The notes beneath the pieces are model-generated. The model was not told where the DNA came from. It made no database searches and saw nothing but the letters and a program-made list of their open reading frames with translations. Positions 34,419-46,268 of a stretch of DNA of 64,000 nucleotides are shown here, one piece after another. The DNA is taken from assembly GCA_033220425.1 (NCBI GenBank), contig CM065649.1, positions 372,001-436,000 of the forward strand. Direction: 5' to 3'. Origin of the DNA: Lepraria neglecta (taxonomy: Eukaryota; Ascomycota; Lecanoromycetes; Lecanorales; Stereocaulaceae). Within the stretch, counting starts at the first letter, position 1. Every line of letters starts with the position of its first letter. Made by a program: the position numbers and the translations under genes.

Positions 34419-37400
34419 CTATGGTGCTGCCGGTCTCCCCTTGAGTCGATTCAGTGACATACTGATGCCACTGTGCCAATTCCATCCCGCTGCTCGCTTG
34501 CACCGGGCAATGATGGAATTCCTCATATAGCTTCTCCTTCCTGGATTTATTCCCTCCGCCCAGACCAAGATATCGGTACCGTCAGAATCGAGAGCCTCGA
34601 AGTCGCCGGAGTAGTCAAGGAAGGTTATGCTGATCTCCTCTTTCTGCTCCGCGGCCTCATGCGCGCCGGAGTTCAACGTTATGTTGCAATAGTCCAAATA
34701 CATGTCGATGAAGCTTTTCCATTCTTTCTCACTCGTAGAGGCGGGATATATTCCGTACGAAAGGCTTAAAGCTATGTGGAATGCTGTAGTATGAAGCTTT
34801 GGCTTCTCATGACGTCCCCACCACCATTGTTTTGAACGTGGGATACGCTGTGTTGCATTAGCACCCTTTTTCAACATGAACTCTGTCGTTTGAAAGAAAG
34901 CTTCGGAAGTAGCAGACATAAAAGCTCCATGCTGCATTGCATAAGTCCACGGTGTGTTCGAATGAAAACTCTGATTTGGATCTGTACCATTATTGAGCAG
35001 GACGCACGCAGTCGCGGGTCGGTACGTTCGATCAAATGCATAGTAAAGCAAAGACCGACCAGGCCTTTGAACTATATGGTTCCTTCCTGTCTCAATTGCT
35101 TGCTTGACGTATAAAGTCATTTCAAAGGAAACAGCCACGCATAACATATCACTCAGCTTGCATCACCACGGACCGGTAGAAATGGCTGGCCCAGTCCCGA
35201 CAAAGGTAAGAACAGACTCTGTCTAATTCATCAACGTACGTAGTTTGAGAGGAGCCGGTAGTGTGTTCTGCTTTGGCCGCACGACATAGAACGACATGGA
35301 CTGCACATGGACTCGAGATTGTATAAGAATTATCGTTCTCTTCAGAAAACGAATGCTGGTCTACCCATGTGGCTAAGGACATCCATTTGGGAGTGAAACG
35401 TGAATATATCTTTAGCTGACGCAAAGCCCCCGCCATTATGCAGACATTCGGATCTCTAATAAGTCGTTGATCTACTTTAGCCAACATGTCATTGTAGACG
35501 TCGCCTTCGAGGACATATTCGCTGACTGTACGGTGCAGGAGTGTCACCTTAGCTTTGCAAATGTCTTCGGAATCTTCAAAATGGATGAGGCCCCTACAGC
35601 ATGTTTGTATTCTTCGTGTCATCCGCGCACACTGTTGCTGTTGTGAAGACTTGTCCATAAGGAAACCCTCTTCAAAGTATGCTTTCATAGATACTGCCGT
35701 TGAAGGGTCTTGTGCCGCTGAGCTCATTTTCCACAGTGTATCCGCTCCAAGTCGAGGGTGGGAGCCGCCTAAATGTGTGGCTTTCTGAATGAGAAGATAA
35801 TTGATTGTCTCATGCAGATATTTTGTGGGTATTTTTGCAATGATCCTTGCATATAATTCCCTCACACCTTCTGGTAGGTCTGCCAACTGATGCTGGAGCT
35901 CATCAGGTTCAACTTCTGCTTCTATACCGGCGACCAGCTGAGTCACCACGAGAATGACCCAGAGGAACACTCCTTCCGCTTTCTGAACAACGTTATCGAT
36001 CAGGCTTTGGTCAAACTTTGTCATTGTACTATGAGGCTGTGCAGCCATCAAGTTCCATGCCGCGGTAAGTTTCCTGCCCACGTACGCTGAGATCTCGTGT
36101 TTTGTAAAATGGTGAATTGCGAGTGTAGGGTATGATGAGAGCCGAAGGTTAATCTCCAATTCGTTACGGCTGGCAATGCAGGCTCTGATGGAGAGCTTAC
36201 TGTTCGTCGAAGACTCAATCCAATTCTTCAAAAAATCCGCTTCGCATTCATCAAAGCCGTCTACGAACAAACACACTTGGGCACTTTGTTGGTATTTCGC
36301 AACGAAATCGTTCAGGAGCTCCTTAAGTTGGTTCTCTGGCCACGGCTTCCTGGTCTCATCGCCTACCCAGCGGCTTCTGAATGGTTTCATCGTCTTTACA
36401 AGCATTAGAAGCGCTCTTGGACTCGCATCGAACAATGAACTCAGAAGTTGGTAGAGTATGGTATGCAAAAGCGATCCGAACAGTTTCTCTTGAGGTTCGC
36501 CAAGCTCATAGAAGAAATAAGGAATAGGAATTACAACATCCGACCCCCTGGACAGCAATTTCGTTGTTTGCAGGCTCTCCATAATGTGCTTCATCAACGT
36601 CGATTTACCAGCACCGGGCTTCCCAGTTATCCAAAATATTCGGCCCTCGGATTGTAGCCATTTAACAAAGCCAGGCTCTGGATCTTCGGCGTTCCAAATC
36701 CACTGACAGCTCTCTTTGTCGGTCTTCGAAAACCCATGTTCAAAACGTGGGTTCGAACAATGAGGTCTGAGACTCTCAAGCAGTGCTAAACGGATTTTCG
36801 GCGATGCCTACCAGCTATCCTTAAGTTGAAAGGGGGAACATACATTGGTAGTGATCTACGTCTTCCTGGTTCACTTGGATAGTTAAGTCAGCAGCAAATA
36901 CAGAAGTTCGAGATAGGTACGATTACGTTCATAGCAAATTCGTGGGGCCATTGATTGACGTTTAATCTCAGGACGCTTTTTTATGCCCACATGCATCTTC
37001 CCAGACGCTATACATCTCTGCAATATTAGGAAAGGGGCACACGGTTGTACTTGGAGGTTGCAGTTAAATTCGGAGCGGTGTTAACGTCTGTATGTGGAGC
37101 GACGTAATTCGCTGATAAAAAAGCAGCTATTCTCACCTTTCCGCAGAGCTTTCTCACATAGCCCGAGGACGTTCGCCTCTACTAAATCGTAATTCTCTTG
37201 GTCCTCTGAGTTGTTAGGGTCGAATCTACACATATCACTGTGCGTTGCTTGAAGTCTGATCTGGCTTTCGCGATCTCCTTCTAGACCAAGTGTTGCAGAG
37301 TCTCGAGGCACGATCTACCAAGAATTAGCCTGCAAGTGAATAACTACGCTCTCACGTAAGGGCTTTCACATTGCCAATCCCTTCATAGAATGTCACGAAT

Positions 37401-38220
37401 TGATAACACTCGAGTTGGTGTCTTCAATGGCTTTGCAAAGAATCAGAAAATAAAGAACCTTTCTCCAAAGCTTGCATAACGTCATTGGATACACTCCCTG
37501 GCAAAGACTGGGCAATTTTGACACAAGTCTTGCCAATCTTGATTTTCCAATGATCGGCAGGTCCAAAGTGAGGTGTGCCAAAGAACACAAGGCCATAACT
37601 GCTGACATTAGCATAAGGACTCTTCGAAAGTCCAACAGTATGCTTACGTGGCCTCCTGGATCTCGCGGTATTTGGGGTTAGAGAACGCGTTTACAAGAGC
37701 CTTACATATATATCAGTGTGAGCTACAGGTATGGACTTCTTGAAGAAGGTGATACCTGTTTGATCGGTATACCCCCTAAACTATGTCCTAGCATTAACAA
37801 AGGGCGTTTCGGATCCTTCGAAAAGCACACATCAGTACTACACCTAGGCTGTTTAAGGACTAGCAAACCTTCTTCCTTTCACGAACAAGCGTTCCAGGAA
37901 CGAATCTGCTTCTTCTAGGAACCGTGACTGCGACTTTCCAAATACTGGACTAGAATTGTAGGCGTAAAGGAGTATGCGAGCGTCAGGCTGTTGTTGCGGT
38001 AACCGGTCTCGAAGCCATAAATTGCCACTCTTCTTCTCCCGCCAGGTGTCAAATGCATGGGATGTGTTGCCTTTAGGGTTCAAGCCGTGTATGGCTACGA
38101 TACTGGAGGATCGAATATGTCAAAACGATGTGACTGAAACCTTGGGCGGTAGCCTTACTCGTGAGATGGTTCCTGGCCCAAGCCGGTCCCAGCGTATAGC
38201 TCCTCAAGAGACGACTGCAT
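34419..38220 (-). pseudogene. Decayed hydrolase-NACHT-ankyrin (NLR-like) gene
   Basis: The start is the ATG at 38220. Exon 1 (38220-38159) splices to 38102 to give SHDIVAIHGLNPKGN, followed by HAFDTWR and LWLRDRLPQ, then PLLMLGHSLGGIPIKQ (nucleophile Ser), VFFGTPHFG and ATHSDMCRF. This is the alpha/beta-hydrolase module of fungal NLRs. A later exon (joined as YQ-SLLESLRP) leads into FWITGKPGAGKSTLMK (Walker A), CLFVDGFDECEAD (Walker B) and LHRTVSEYVL. An ankyrin-like C-terminal part occupies 35147-34419. Two lesions kill it: in the hydrolase part a Trp codon has become TGA (37424-37426, between SH and RHQLECY), and a one-base frame change near 35150-35160 separates the ankyrin part. The exon 2-3 border and the region 36,850-37,130 are uncertain. 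Confidence 0.8.
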
Positions 38221-39015
38221 GGTCCATTAGTATGATCATTCAAAGTGCAGGGATAACCATCCAATACCATTCTTCCTAAGTTGGACAAGATGACGAATGG
38301 TCAGACGTCTCGTCTGACCCGCAAGCGAGTGGCTTCCTGCTAAAAGTTGAGCTCTTGTCTGCAGCTATCACAGCCACTTCGACCAAATGTAAAAGATATA
38401 TATATAGCTAGGATGACAAATGAAGCAGAGATATTCAAAGACTTCGAACCATAAGTAACTTGCTTGTTGTAGCTATCATCGTTCGTAAAGGCAAGCAGCC
38501 CGAAGGCATCTATTTTTAGCGCGGGGTAGATGGTCACGTGCACTCGCTTGAGGGAAAGCTGCTTCCTTTTCCTCGCTGGCGAAACAAACACCCTGCAACA
38601 CGACAATCCACGGATGAAGTATATCTATTCGGAGATGTAAACATCATGTCTATTATGTATATAGCCGGAGAGCCCGTCATTATCCCCAGTGTCATCACCA
38701 TATCCTTATCTACCAGTGTTTCGTCCGCGATTAGCAGGAGTCGTTGCGTCCCATTTGCATGTAATACCACTCAAGTCGGACACGATTGCCCAGCACCATA
38801 AACAGTGCTCCCAGCAGGGCAAGAAACGTAAAATGATCCCCATCCTGTCTCATCACTCGCACATTCTCCAAGCTTGACTTTCGTCGATGTTCCGGTCTTG
38901 CATGATAGTCCTGAGTAGAAGAAAACTATTTTCTTTTGTCAGCATTGCTTGCTTTGCTACCGTCTTCGCACGCTTCTGGGATCTTGTATGCTCTGTTGTG
39001 TACATACCTTTATAT
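38221..39015. other. Gap between the NLR pseudogene and the dispersed repeat
   Basis: No supported gene; presumably includes the old promoter of the NLR pseudogene. Confidence 0.35.
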
Positions 39016-39065
39016 ACACCCCGAACTTAGGATTGGGAATTGCCGTTTCCGTTCGGGAAAGGGAG
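39016..39065 (+). repeat. 50-bp dispersed repeat, copy B
   Basis: Partner of 33406-33455 (42 of 50 identical). It is more GC-rich: where the copies differ by a transition, this one mostly has C or G where the other has T or A, as if copy A had been mutated by RIP. Confidence 0.55.
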
Positions 39066-39301
39066 CAGGGAGGGGGCAGGGACGTCACACAAGACCAGGG
39101 CCCAAGGCGCAAAAATTGGCATGGACGCAACCGGGGAACAAACGAATGGAACGGGTGACGAAAAGAATGGCCTTGCCCACTGAATGAGGTCTAGCAGAGA
39201 GAGGTACAACGGCTCCACGGACGGACTGAGAACTTCAAGTCATGCAAGTACCTTGGGAAAAATCCCACAGAAAGACTTCATTTAATAACCGTATAATCTA
39301 T

Positions 39302-40347
39302 TTAATAAGCGTAGACTCTGCGAGATTGTGGTCCATAGTTATTGACCACGCGATTCGTCGTGACGTGCGGGCGGCGGTCTCGTCGAGCACCTGTGCGATA
39401 ACAGTAGAACAGCGCGACGGCCACTCCAACTATAAGGAGGACGATCCCCCCTAGCACATATCCAGCAATGGCGCCACCACTGAGGCTGTTAGAGGATGGA
39501 CTCCTAGAGGTCGAAGTCTCGGAAGCGCTAGACAGTATTTTCGAAGTAACAGTCGATGTTGTGGAAGTACTAGGTGAGGTCGAGAAACTAGTAGATGTTG
39601 TTGTGGAAGTACCAGCAGATGAAGTCAAGAATATAGTAGATATCGTGGTGGAGGCTTGGGTGTCACTATCAGCTAGTCCCACGATTATAGAGATTTCAAT
39701 GCTCCCAATGGCACTGATAGAGGTCGTGAGAGCCACAGTGTTCCCCATAGGAATGGTAGAGCTCGTGGACGCAGCGGCTCCCAGGACACTGAAATCTGAT
39801 ATGCTAGCCACTGGCGACCGTTAATTGGCACAGGTCGTGTAAACCTCGTTGGTAACAGAAGGTGTCGCGTCGCATAGGAATTCAGTCAAAAGAGTATCCT
39901 GATTCCAATAGCCTGTAGCGCAGAAGTCATATCCATCCAAGTTACCACACGCAAGTCAGTGGTTGGATTGTGAAAATGAGATCGACTGAGTACCATTTGA
40001 GGAAGCCCGGGTCCAAGAGACAGTCGTCATCGCAATTGCCAGAAATGTCAGCAGCTTCCAAACAGACCGTTGCGAGAGAGCAGGTGGCTGTATTGGAACA
40101 GCAGCCGTGGTAGGTACTGCTGAAATCACACGACTGGTCTACCCCGCAAGTCGCTGGGCTTGCTGGTCAGGAGTATGTCAACGGCTAGTTGGATCAATGC
40201 CACCGAGAGAATGGTAGCCTTACAGTGAGCTACGCTTATCCAGCCACATGTTCGATTCGTCATCTGTCTTCCGAATATCTCTTGGGACGCGATTCGGGCT
40301 AGGTGGGGCAATCGGCAGGGGCGAGGGTAGCGCCAATTCCAAAGCAA
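39302..40347 (-). pseudogene. Dead copy of the Mid2-like membrane protein
   Basis: This aligns exon by exon with the gene at 28194-29332. The first exon ends in RTCGWISVAH. A 61-nt intron (40163-40223) joins it to SSPATCGVDQSC, CCSNTATC, TVCLEAADI and CDDDCLLDPGFLK at 39994. The third exon (GNLDGYDFCATGYW, then a Ser/Thr stalk, a helix GYVLGGIVLLIVGVAVALFYC and a basic tail) lacks an AG acceptor: the equivalent position ends in TG. A TAA stop at 39821-39823 cuts the frame before the stal​k, and the N-terminus has no in-frame ATG. These defects argue for a pseudogene, although alternative splicing that I cannot see might rescue part of it. Confidence 0.65.
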
Positions 40348-40932
40348 GTATGGTTGAACATCACACTAAAAGCTTGATACTCCTTGGTCCAGCCTCAGTA
40401 CTTTAATAGAGAATAATGGGTGATTGCAGCATTGCACCATAAATGAGCACGTACCGCAAAGGCTGTGGCAAGGCTAAGGCTAATTGTATGTTGCTGCAAG
40501 ATAACGTGGTCAGTCTTGGGAGAACGTCAGTACGCCTTGCGCTTCGTCCAACAAGATTTGAGGAGCATCAAACATTCGGTGAGAGTCTACATCCATTGAC
40601 TAAGTGTTGAGGCTATGCTCAGCAGACATGCCCCGTGCTGTTGATCCCTGCAGCCGGTGGCAGTATTAGCCAATTAGAGAAAAGTCTTCCTCGACTACGC
40701 CATCAAAGCTTGCCTAATTTCGTCTGTCAATCGCTTGCCCGGGGCGAATTCCAAGTGTAGCTGCATGAGCGCCTGAAGAGAGGCTTGAATTGGCTGATAA
40801 GAAGGGGGTCTTACCACGCCTCACGATTTTTCGAGAAGTGGCGACGCGACGTGCAGTACGCTCTAAACCTAAACCAAACTCCATTGGGATTTCGGCTGGG
40901 CTGGCAGGCTGTTTAGAACTCGCCGAAGCTTG
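40348..40932. other. Gap upstream of the dead Mid2-like copy
   Basis: No supported gene; holds the 3' flank of the lactate dehydrogenase gene. Confidence 0.35.
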
Positions 40933-42844
40933 CTACTTCGCAGGCTTTTCAGAGGGCTCTGCAGCTTCTACTCGCACAATTTTATCGCAATTGAGCAGAC
41001 ATAGAGGGTCTAGCGCGAATTTGATCTGCGAATGGTTAGGCACTGAACTTGATACTTACCCCAGCAACTGACCTTTCGCATCATATCAATCGCATTCTCG
41101 CCCAGCTCTTCTTCCAACATGTCTCGTAAAGCTAGCCCAATGCCGTGCTCGCCTGTCACTGTGCCTTCCATCTCAATGGCCCGTCTCTGTAAATCTGCAA
41201 TTATCTTTTCTGCAACAGCCTTGTCTTTCTCGCCGTATAGTATGCTTGTGTGAAAATTGCCTATATGATGTCAATCCTTCATCTAGGCTATCAGGGCATA
41301 GGGTCCAACTCGTACCATCTCCTACATGACCGAGCGTTGATCCCAGTAAGTCCGCCTCTTTGAACTTGTCCTTGGTTTCTTCAATGATATCAGCCAAGCG
41401 CGATATTGGCACCGCCACATCCGAGCTCAAAAACTTGTCATCAGGATCCCTTTTCTGGGCAATGAGACTCCACAACGCTGTTTTTCGTGCACTCCAAAGC
41501 GCATCGATCTCTTCAGGATCGCCTGACGATTCGAACGATTCTCTGCCATACTTTTCCGCCAACGCACCCAAAACATTAATCTGTTCCTTCACGGCCTCCT
41601 TCGTGCCCGAGAACTTCACGAACAGAGTTGGTGTTACTTTGTATTCTTTATCGGTATAACCGCTTTCGTTGACTGCGCTCATGGTATTCTCGTCAAGCAG
41701 TTCCAGTGCTGCAAGTGGGAGCCCTCTTTGAACAGCATCGATGACGGTACTCACGGCTTTATAGGTGCTAGGGAACGCAATGACGGCTACTTGCTCATTC
41801 TCGGGCTTCGCTGTGACCTTCAGGACTGCTTCGGTCACCAAGCCCAACGTTCCTGATGATCCTACCATGAGTCGTGTCAGGTCATATCCAGCCGTTGATT
41901 TCCTTGGCCGATTACGGGTCTTAACAATGGTTCCGTCGGCGAGGACAATAGTCGTAGAAATGATCCAATCCTTCATCGTGCCATAGCGGTAGGCATTCGT
42001 CCCCGAACAACCAGTTCCAATCATGCCTCCAATCTGAGCACCAGGTCCGGGATCTGGCGGGAAGAAGACGCCGACCCTGGCAAGGTATTCATTCAGATCC
42101 TCCCAGCCTACGGCAGGCTGAACGACAACGTCCATGTCTCGTTCATGAAACTCCAAAATCTTGTTCATGCGGGAGAAGTCGATGCAGATGCCACCTCTCG
42201 TGGCGGCGAGAGCACCGTCGAGGCTTGTTCCTCCAGAGAAGCCTGTAACGGGAATTCGGCGCTTGTGGCAGACCTTCATGATATCACTGACTTGTATAGT
42301 ACTGTGGGGGAAAACAATGAGTGATGCGTAAGTGTCGACTGGAGATCTGGACCATTCGGTACTGGAGTGCGATTTCAGGTTCCCTGGATTGTCGTCTATG
42401 CCTGTGCGGCCTACAATCGTGAGAATTTCTTTCCGAGCTTCTTTCATGTTTTCGTCGGTGACGTTGTGCCTGGGTTTGAGGGGTGATTGCGCTTTTCCGA
42501 ATGACTTCAGAGTCTTCTTCACCGGCAATGTTGAATCGTTCCTCATGGTATCCGCCCGACACAAGTTCTCTTGATGCCAGAGCTGATCAGAGATCATCGA
42601 GCTTATGTAGGCGAAGAAAGCCGCGCTGGAGATCGTACCCACTGAACGAAAATTAGTTCAAACACAGATGAAAGTTTGTATTAAATACAATACCAGAGAA
42701 CCATAGAAGCCGGGATTTCCACGTCAATGGTTTATGATGGCCATGAGATGGACAGGATGATGTATGCATCCTAGCAAATGGCAAATTGGGTGAGCTAGCA
42801 AGCCCTCGGCCCCGAAGGTGCAATGCCATTGACCTGGGAAACAT
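40933..42844 (-). CDS. DLD1: Mitochondrial D-lactate dehydrogenase (cytochrome), FAD-linked
   Basis: Four exons (42844-42694, 42641-41316, 41260-41073, 41025-40933) give 585 residues. The first 50 residues are Arg/Ser/His-rich with few acids, a mitochondrial presequence, followed by a hydrophobic stretch (GTISSAAFFAYISSM) that could anchor it in the inner membrane. The FAD_binding_4 domain shows PVTGFSGGTSLDGA, GVFFPPDPGPGAQIGGMIGTGCSG and TRLMVGSSGTLGLVTE. The C-terminal FAD-oxidase domain has HVGDGNFH (spanning the second intron) and TVTGEHGIGLAL. It oxidises D-lactate to pyruvate and passes electrons to cytochrome c. All flavin and substrate motifs are present. The introns are 47-55 nt. 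Confidence 0.92.
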
Positions 42845-43466
42845 GCTGGCGGTGGCGAGTGTGAGTCCAGGTCTAGGTAGCTCTCGGTGGGATTCAGACC
42901 GGGATGCCTACTCCGTGGTAGACGCTTGTAGAGGCCATGACCATTAGCTCTGCTAAGGTACCTCAGCGAACGAAATCAAAATTTTGTCTTCATGCACTGA
43001 AGTCGCGTACTCGCCAACGGGCAAGTCGGACCGAGGCCGTTCGCAGCTCCGATATTGAGGACTTTCAAGCTGTTACTAGCATTATAGAAGAGATCTTTCC
43101 CATGCTGTAAAGTCATAGTTCTTACATTGCAGGGTCCTTTAGCGCTGTGTATCAAGCGGAAGTGGCCCGAGCCCGCAAGTTGGACCTCGAGATAGGCAAG
43201 ACCCCAGCCGGGAGACACGGAGTAAGCCGGTGGCTCCACGCCAAGGATCAATCTTTCGGAAAACTACATCACATAGTAGCTACATGGACGGTTTCTAGTG
43301 GAGTTGCTCCAAGATAAATGGTGTGGAAGCGTTTAGCAATGTGACACATATTGGTATGGCTGTTGTGCCAAGATTTTGTTTCAATGTAATTACATTAGAA
43401 AGCAATATGATTATGAAGTATGTTCTTTGATGCAATTCTATACCTATCAGAAATCCATCTATGTCA
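42845..43466. other. Gap upstream of DLD1
   Basis: Probable DLD1 promoter. A tRNA-like stretch at 42889-42966 was examined and rejected because no T-arm forms. Confidence 0.35.
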
Positions 43467-44655
43467 TCACGACCCTGGTGGCCGGTATGATCGGTCTGTG
43501 CTCCCAGGCAGCTCAGCTGGCCCTTGATCTTCCTCCCCCACCGCAGGCAGGTCCGGCTGTCTAGGTGATGTAGAAGGTCCAGTATAAGTGCTTGCTGCCA
43601 GCTCTGAGCTCCTTGAGTCCCTGAATGTCGCTGCGGTGGGACTTCCTTGTAGTTCTGACATTGGACGACCGGCTACTCCCCGATACGAAGGAGGCGCTGT
43701 ACTTGGGTTGGGTGACGGATGTCCCACTTGCGGAGATCCTTCGAGTTCTGACTTTCCTGTGTACGGAGATGATTCGACAGGCGGCTTCATTTCGCCATAC
43801 ATCGGTGTAGGCTCTTCTGAGTTCGACTGCATGTTGCGTGGGGGAGGATGGGCTTTGCGACTGCGACGCCGGCGCCAGAAGAGGAAGAAAGCTAGGGCCA
43901 TGAGCGCAAGTACGGCGACAGGTACACCGACTGCAGGACCTATCACGGATCCTAGGCTCTTTGAACTGGACGAACTTGCAGCAGGGCTTCCGGTTGAGGA
44001 GGCTGGGACGGCGACATTGGCGGATGTAGAGGTGACCAGAGTACTTTGACTCCCATTCTCAGTAACAATTTGTGTAAGAACCGAGATAGTTGGAGTGCTA
44101 GAGACCTTAGCCGCTGCTTCGCTGCTTGAGGAAGTCTTTCTAGATGTAGATGCGAACGTTGAGGTATCGGAGGCTGAGGTGGAGCTTGAACTGGCCGAGG
44201 CCGATGGGGAGGGTGTTGGAGAGCTGCCCATGCTGCCCACGGCTGTTCCACCACCCGCAAGGATAGGTAGCGCAGCCAGAGAGAACCTGCTTGTGGAGGT
44301 ATCACAGCATCCAGTGGTGGGACGATTGGTATCGCAGCAGTAGCTACCCGAGCTGCACTGGAGAATAGCTTCATCTCCAGCAGCCGTCTTGTCTACAATG
44401 CAATCAGCGTCGCGCTCTTCGTAGGCTTGCGCCGAATAGCCAGAACGCACCGTAAGTACAAATCTGCGGGCAGCTGCTCGACTGCCACGTTTGGTCGGTA
44501 CATGTATAACGTCCATAGTAGCCTTGGTTCGGTAGATAGCAGAGCCCATTGGACTCGCAGGTCCAACCTTGTGGACAGCAGGGACCATCGCCGCTTGCGT
44601 TACATGGCTGGTCGCCTGCAGTCGAAAGATCGCCGTTGGGATAGTAGCAACTCAT
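43467..44655 (-). CDS. Mid2-like Cys-rich single-pass membrane protein (CYYPNGD family)
   Basis: The frame from the ATG at 44655 reads MSCYYPNGD, then PCNASGDGPCCPQGWTC and SSCPQICTYG, an extracellular Cys-rich head. Near 44,420-44,450 the frame must shift. A very short intron (25-34 nt, GTGCG donor) or a frameshift joins it to ERDADCIVDKTA, SSGSYCCDT and GCCDTSTSRF. A long Ser/Thr stalk follows, then one transmembrane helix (VIGPAVGVPVAVLALMALAFFLFW), a run of Arg/Lys and a Pro-rich cytosolic tail ending at 43467. The layout matches wall-integrity sensor-type proteins of filamentous fungi. No signal peptide is seen with this start, so an upstream exon is likely. It is related in layout but not closely in sequence to the other two Mid2-like genes in the window. 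Confidence 0.65.
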
Positions 44656-45857
44656 TGTGTCAATGACGTGAGGAGACCAAGGGTTCCATTGACTGTTGGT
44701 CAGTGAATTGGGGCAGCTCAATAATCGAGGACAGATTGAGTAGAGACAATTTGGAGGATCGAGGAAGACATGTACTCTAGAGATCAATTGAGGCTGTGTG
44801 GCGAAGACGGTAAGCGACAGGTAAGACAGGTTGTATGGTAAACCCTGCCCGAAATTGGGAGGTCCAACTTTTAGATCATCATGCAGGCCACCCTAGTTGT
44901 AGTGAATTATTGTAGTCCCGCCGTAATTCAACTTTTCCATCCCACTTCACACCTGTGCAAAGACATGGCATCACCGTTCTAATCAGTGGCCCCATGATCG
45001 CGCTCGACGCTAGAGCAGCTCCAAAGACCTGATTATCTCGCACATGCGATCGAATTGACGTCGTTGACAGCGATATTTGCGATGACGGAGGCAGAATGCC
45101 CATCATTCGCATGGTCGAAGCGTCGGGAATAACAATAGTTTGGGTTAGCCTCCGGAGTGCCAAGGCGTCGTCCCGAAATTGGTTTCATTTTCTCCCTCAT
45201 CTACCCTTGCACCATTCAATGTTTTGGGGTTCCTGTTCATCGCGGACTTACCGTACATCCTCAGCAAAGCCATGTACTACGCTAAACCATCGTGCGCAGC
45301 GTGGTGGTGACTTAGGAAATACGCACTTCAGAAGTTCAGATTGATCGTCGTCGATAAGTGGTGATGATCTTGTCTCCATGCGTACGTCTCTAAATATAGC
45401 TTACCTACCTCAACCATCGTTCTCGTATTCCCGCTGATCTCCAACAATGCTCTGAAACTGGACGATGGCTGCCAGCAGGAATGCATGATCCTTCCCGCGT
45501 TTCTAACTCGAGAGTCGACGGCAAACGAGCGGCTATGCGTGTTTGATCCTTCCATATCTTATCCGCGGTTAGCTGGCCATTCAGGCGTACGCTCCGAAGT
45601 TGGAGGACAACTGGCATATATATTCTATGATCCTTCCCACCTTACTTTCTCAAGCACCGTTGACAGGTGGCTAGCCACCCATGGAGATGTGTTAGAAATA
45701 ACAGCATCATTGTGAATCCACTATCGAAGCGGGCACAGAAGGGACCAGGGTGATATTTGGTCTTTTTATTTGGCAGCATCGAGACAAGAGGTGACAAGAG
45801 CTGGCAAGAAACACTAGACGCATACAAAACAATGACCACGTTCCTCCCGCTACTTGA
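44656..45857. other. Gap with no supported gene
   Basis: May include a missed 5' exon of the membrane protein gene ending at 43467 (near 44,660-44,820). Nothing else is recognisable. Confidence 0.35.
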
Positions 45858-46268
45858 TTAATCTTGATTGGCGTTCCACGTCAACTGGAAACCGTTCACC
45901 TCATCCACGAAAGTATTACAGCCCGCCTTTTGGCCCCAGATCGAGGACTGAAACACCGCACACCCCAGTGGTGTTTCGACAGTATCATGTCCGTTGCCAT
46001 CCTGACTCGGGTGAACCAAGTAAGTACTGTAATCGATTCCTTCTTCAGGCAACATATCGCGGCTGAGGTTGTATGAAGTCATGTTTACAGCTTCGTCTTG
46101 GTCCCATATAGTGTATCTCGGATTGGCTGGAGTACTGGAGTAGCTGGGTGCTGGGTAAGGAATGAGTGTCAGTGAGGCGCGTTAGTCGGCGCTGACGGCT
46201 CCTGAGGTGGCCAGTTGTGCAAAGGAGACAGGTGAGAGGAGGAAGAGGATGCTGATGACAGGTAACGT
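45858..46268 (-). pseudogene. Remnant of a small secreted protein gene
   Basis: A single frame of 137 codons runs from an ACG at 46268 to a stop at 45858. It begins LPVISILFLLSPVSFAQL, an evident signal peptide with no ATG (ACG stands where it would be). It has a TAA at 46182-46184 (codon 29) and then continues LTLIPYPAPSYSS, YTIWDQDEAVN and SYNLSRDMLPEEG to GFQLTWNANQD. Loss of the start by T-to-C and a CAA-to-TAA stop would explain it. A possible 46-nt intron (GTCAGC...CTAAC...CCCAG) also covers the stop, but its phase does not fit the signal-peptide frame. Family unknown. Confidence 0.45.

Noticed and set aside
42889-42966. tRNA-like sequence on the minus strand upstream of DLD1 (A-box-like TAGCAGAGC..TGG and six of seven acceptor pairs)
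   Set aside because: The B-box is altered (GTCTGAATC), no 5-bp T-stem forms next to the acceptor stem, and no anticodon arm can be folded.
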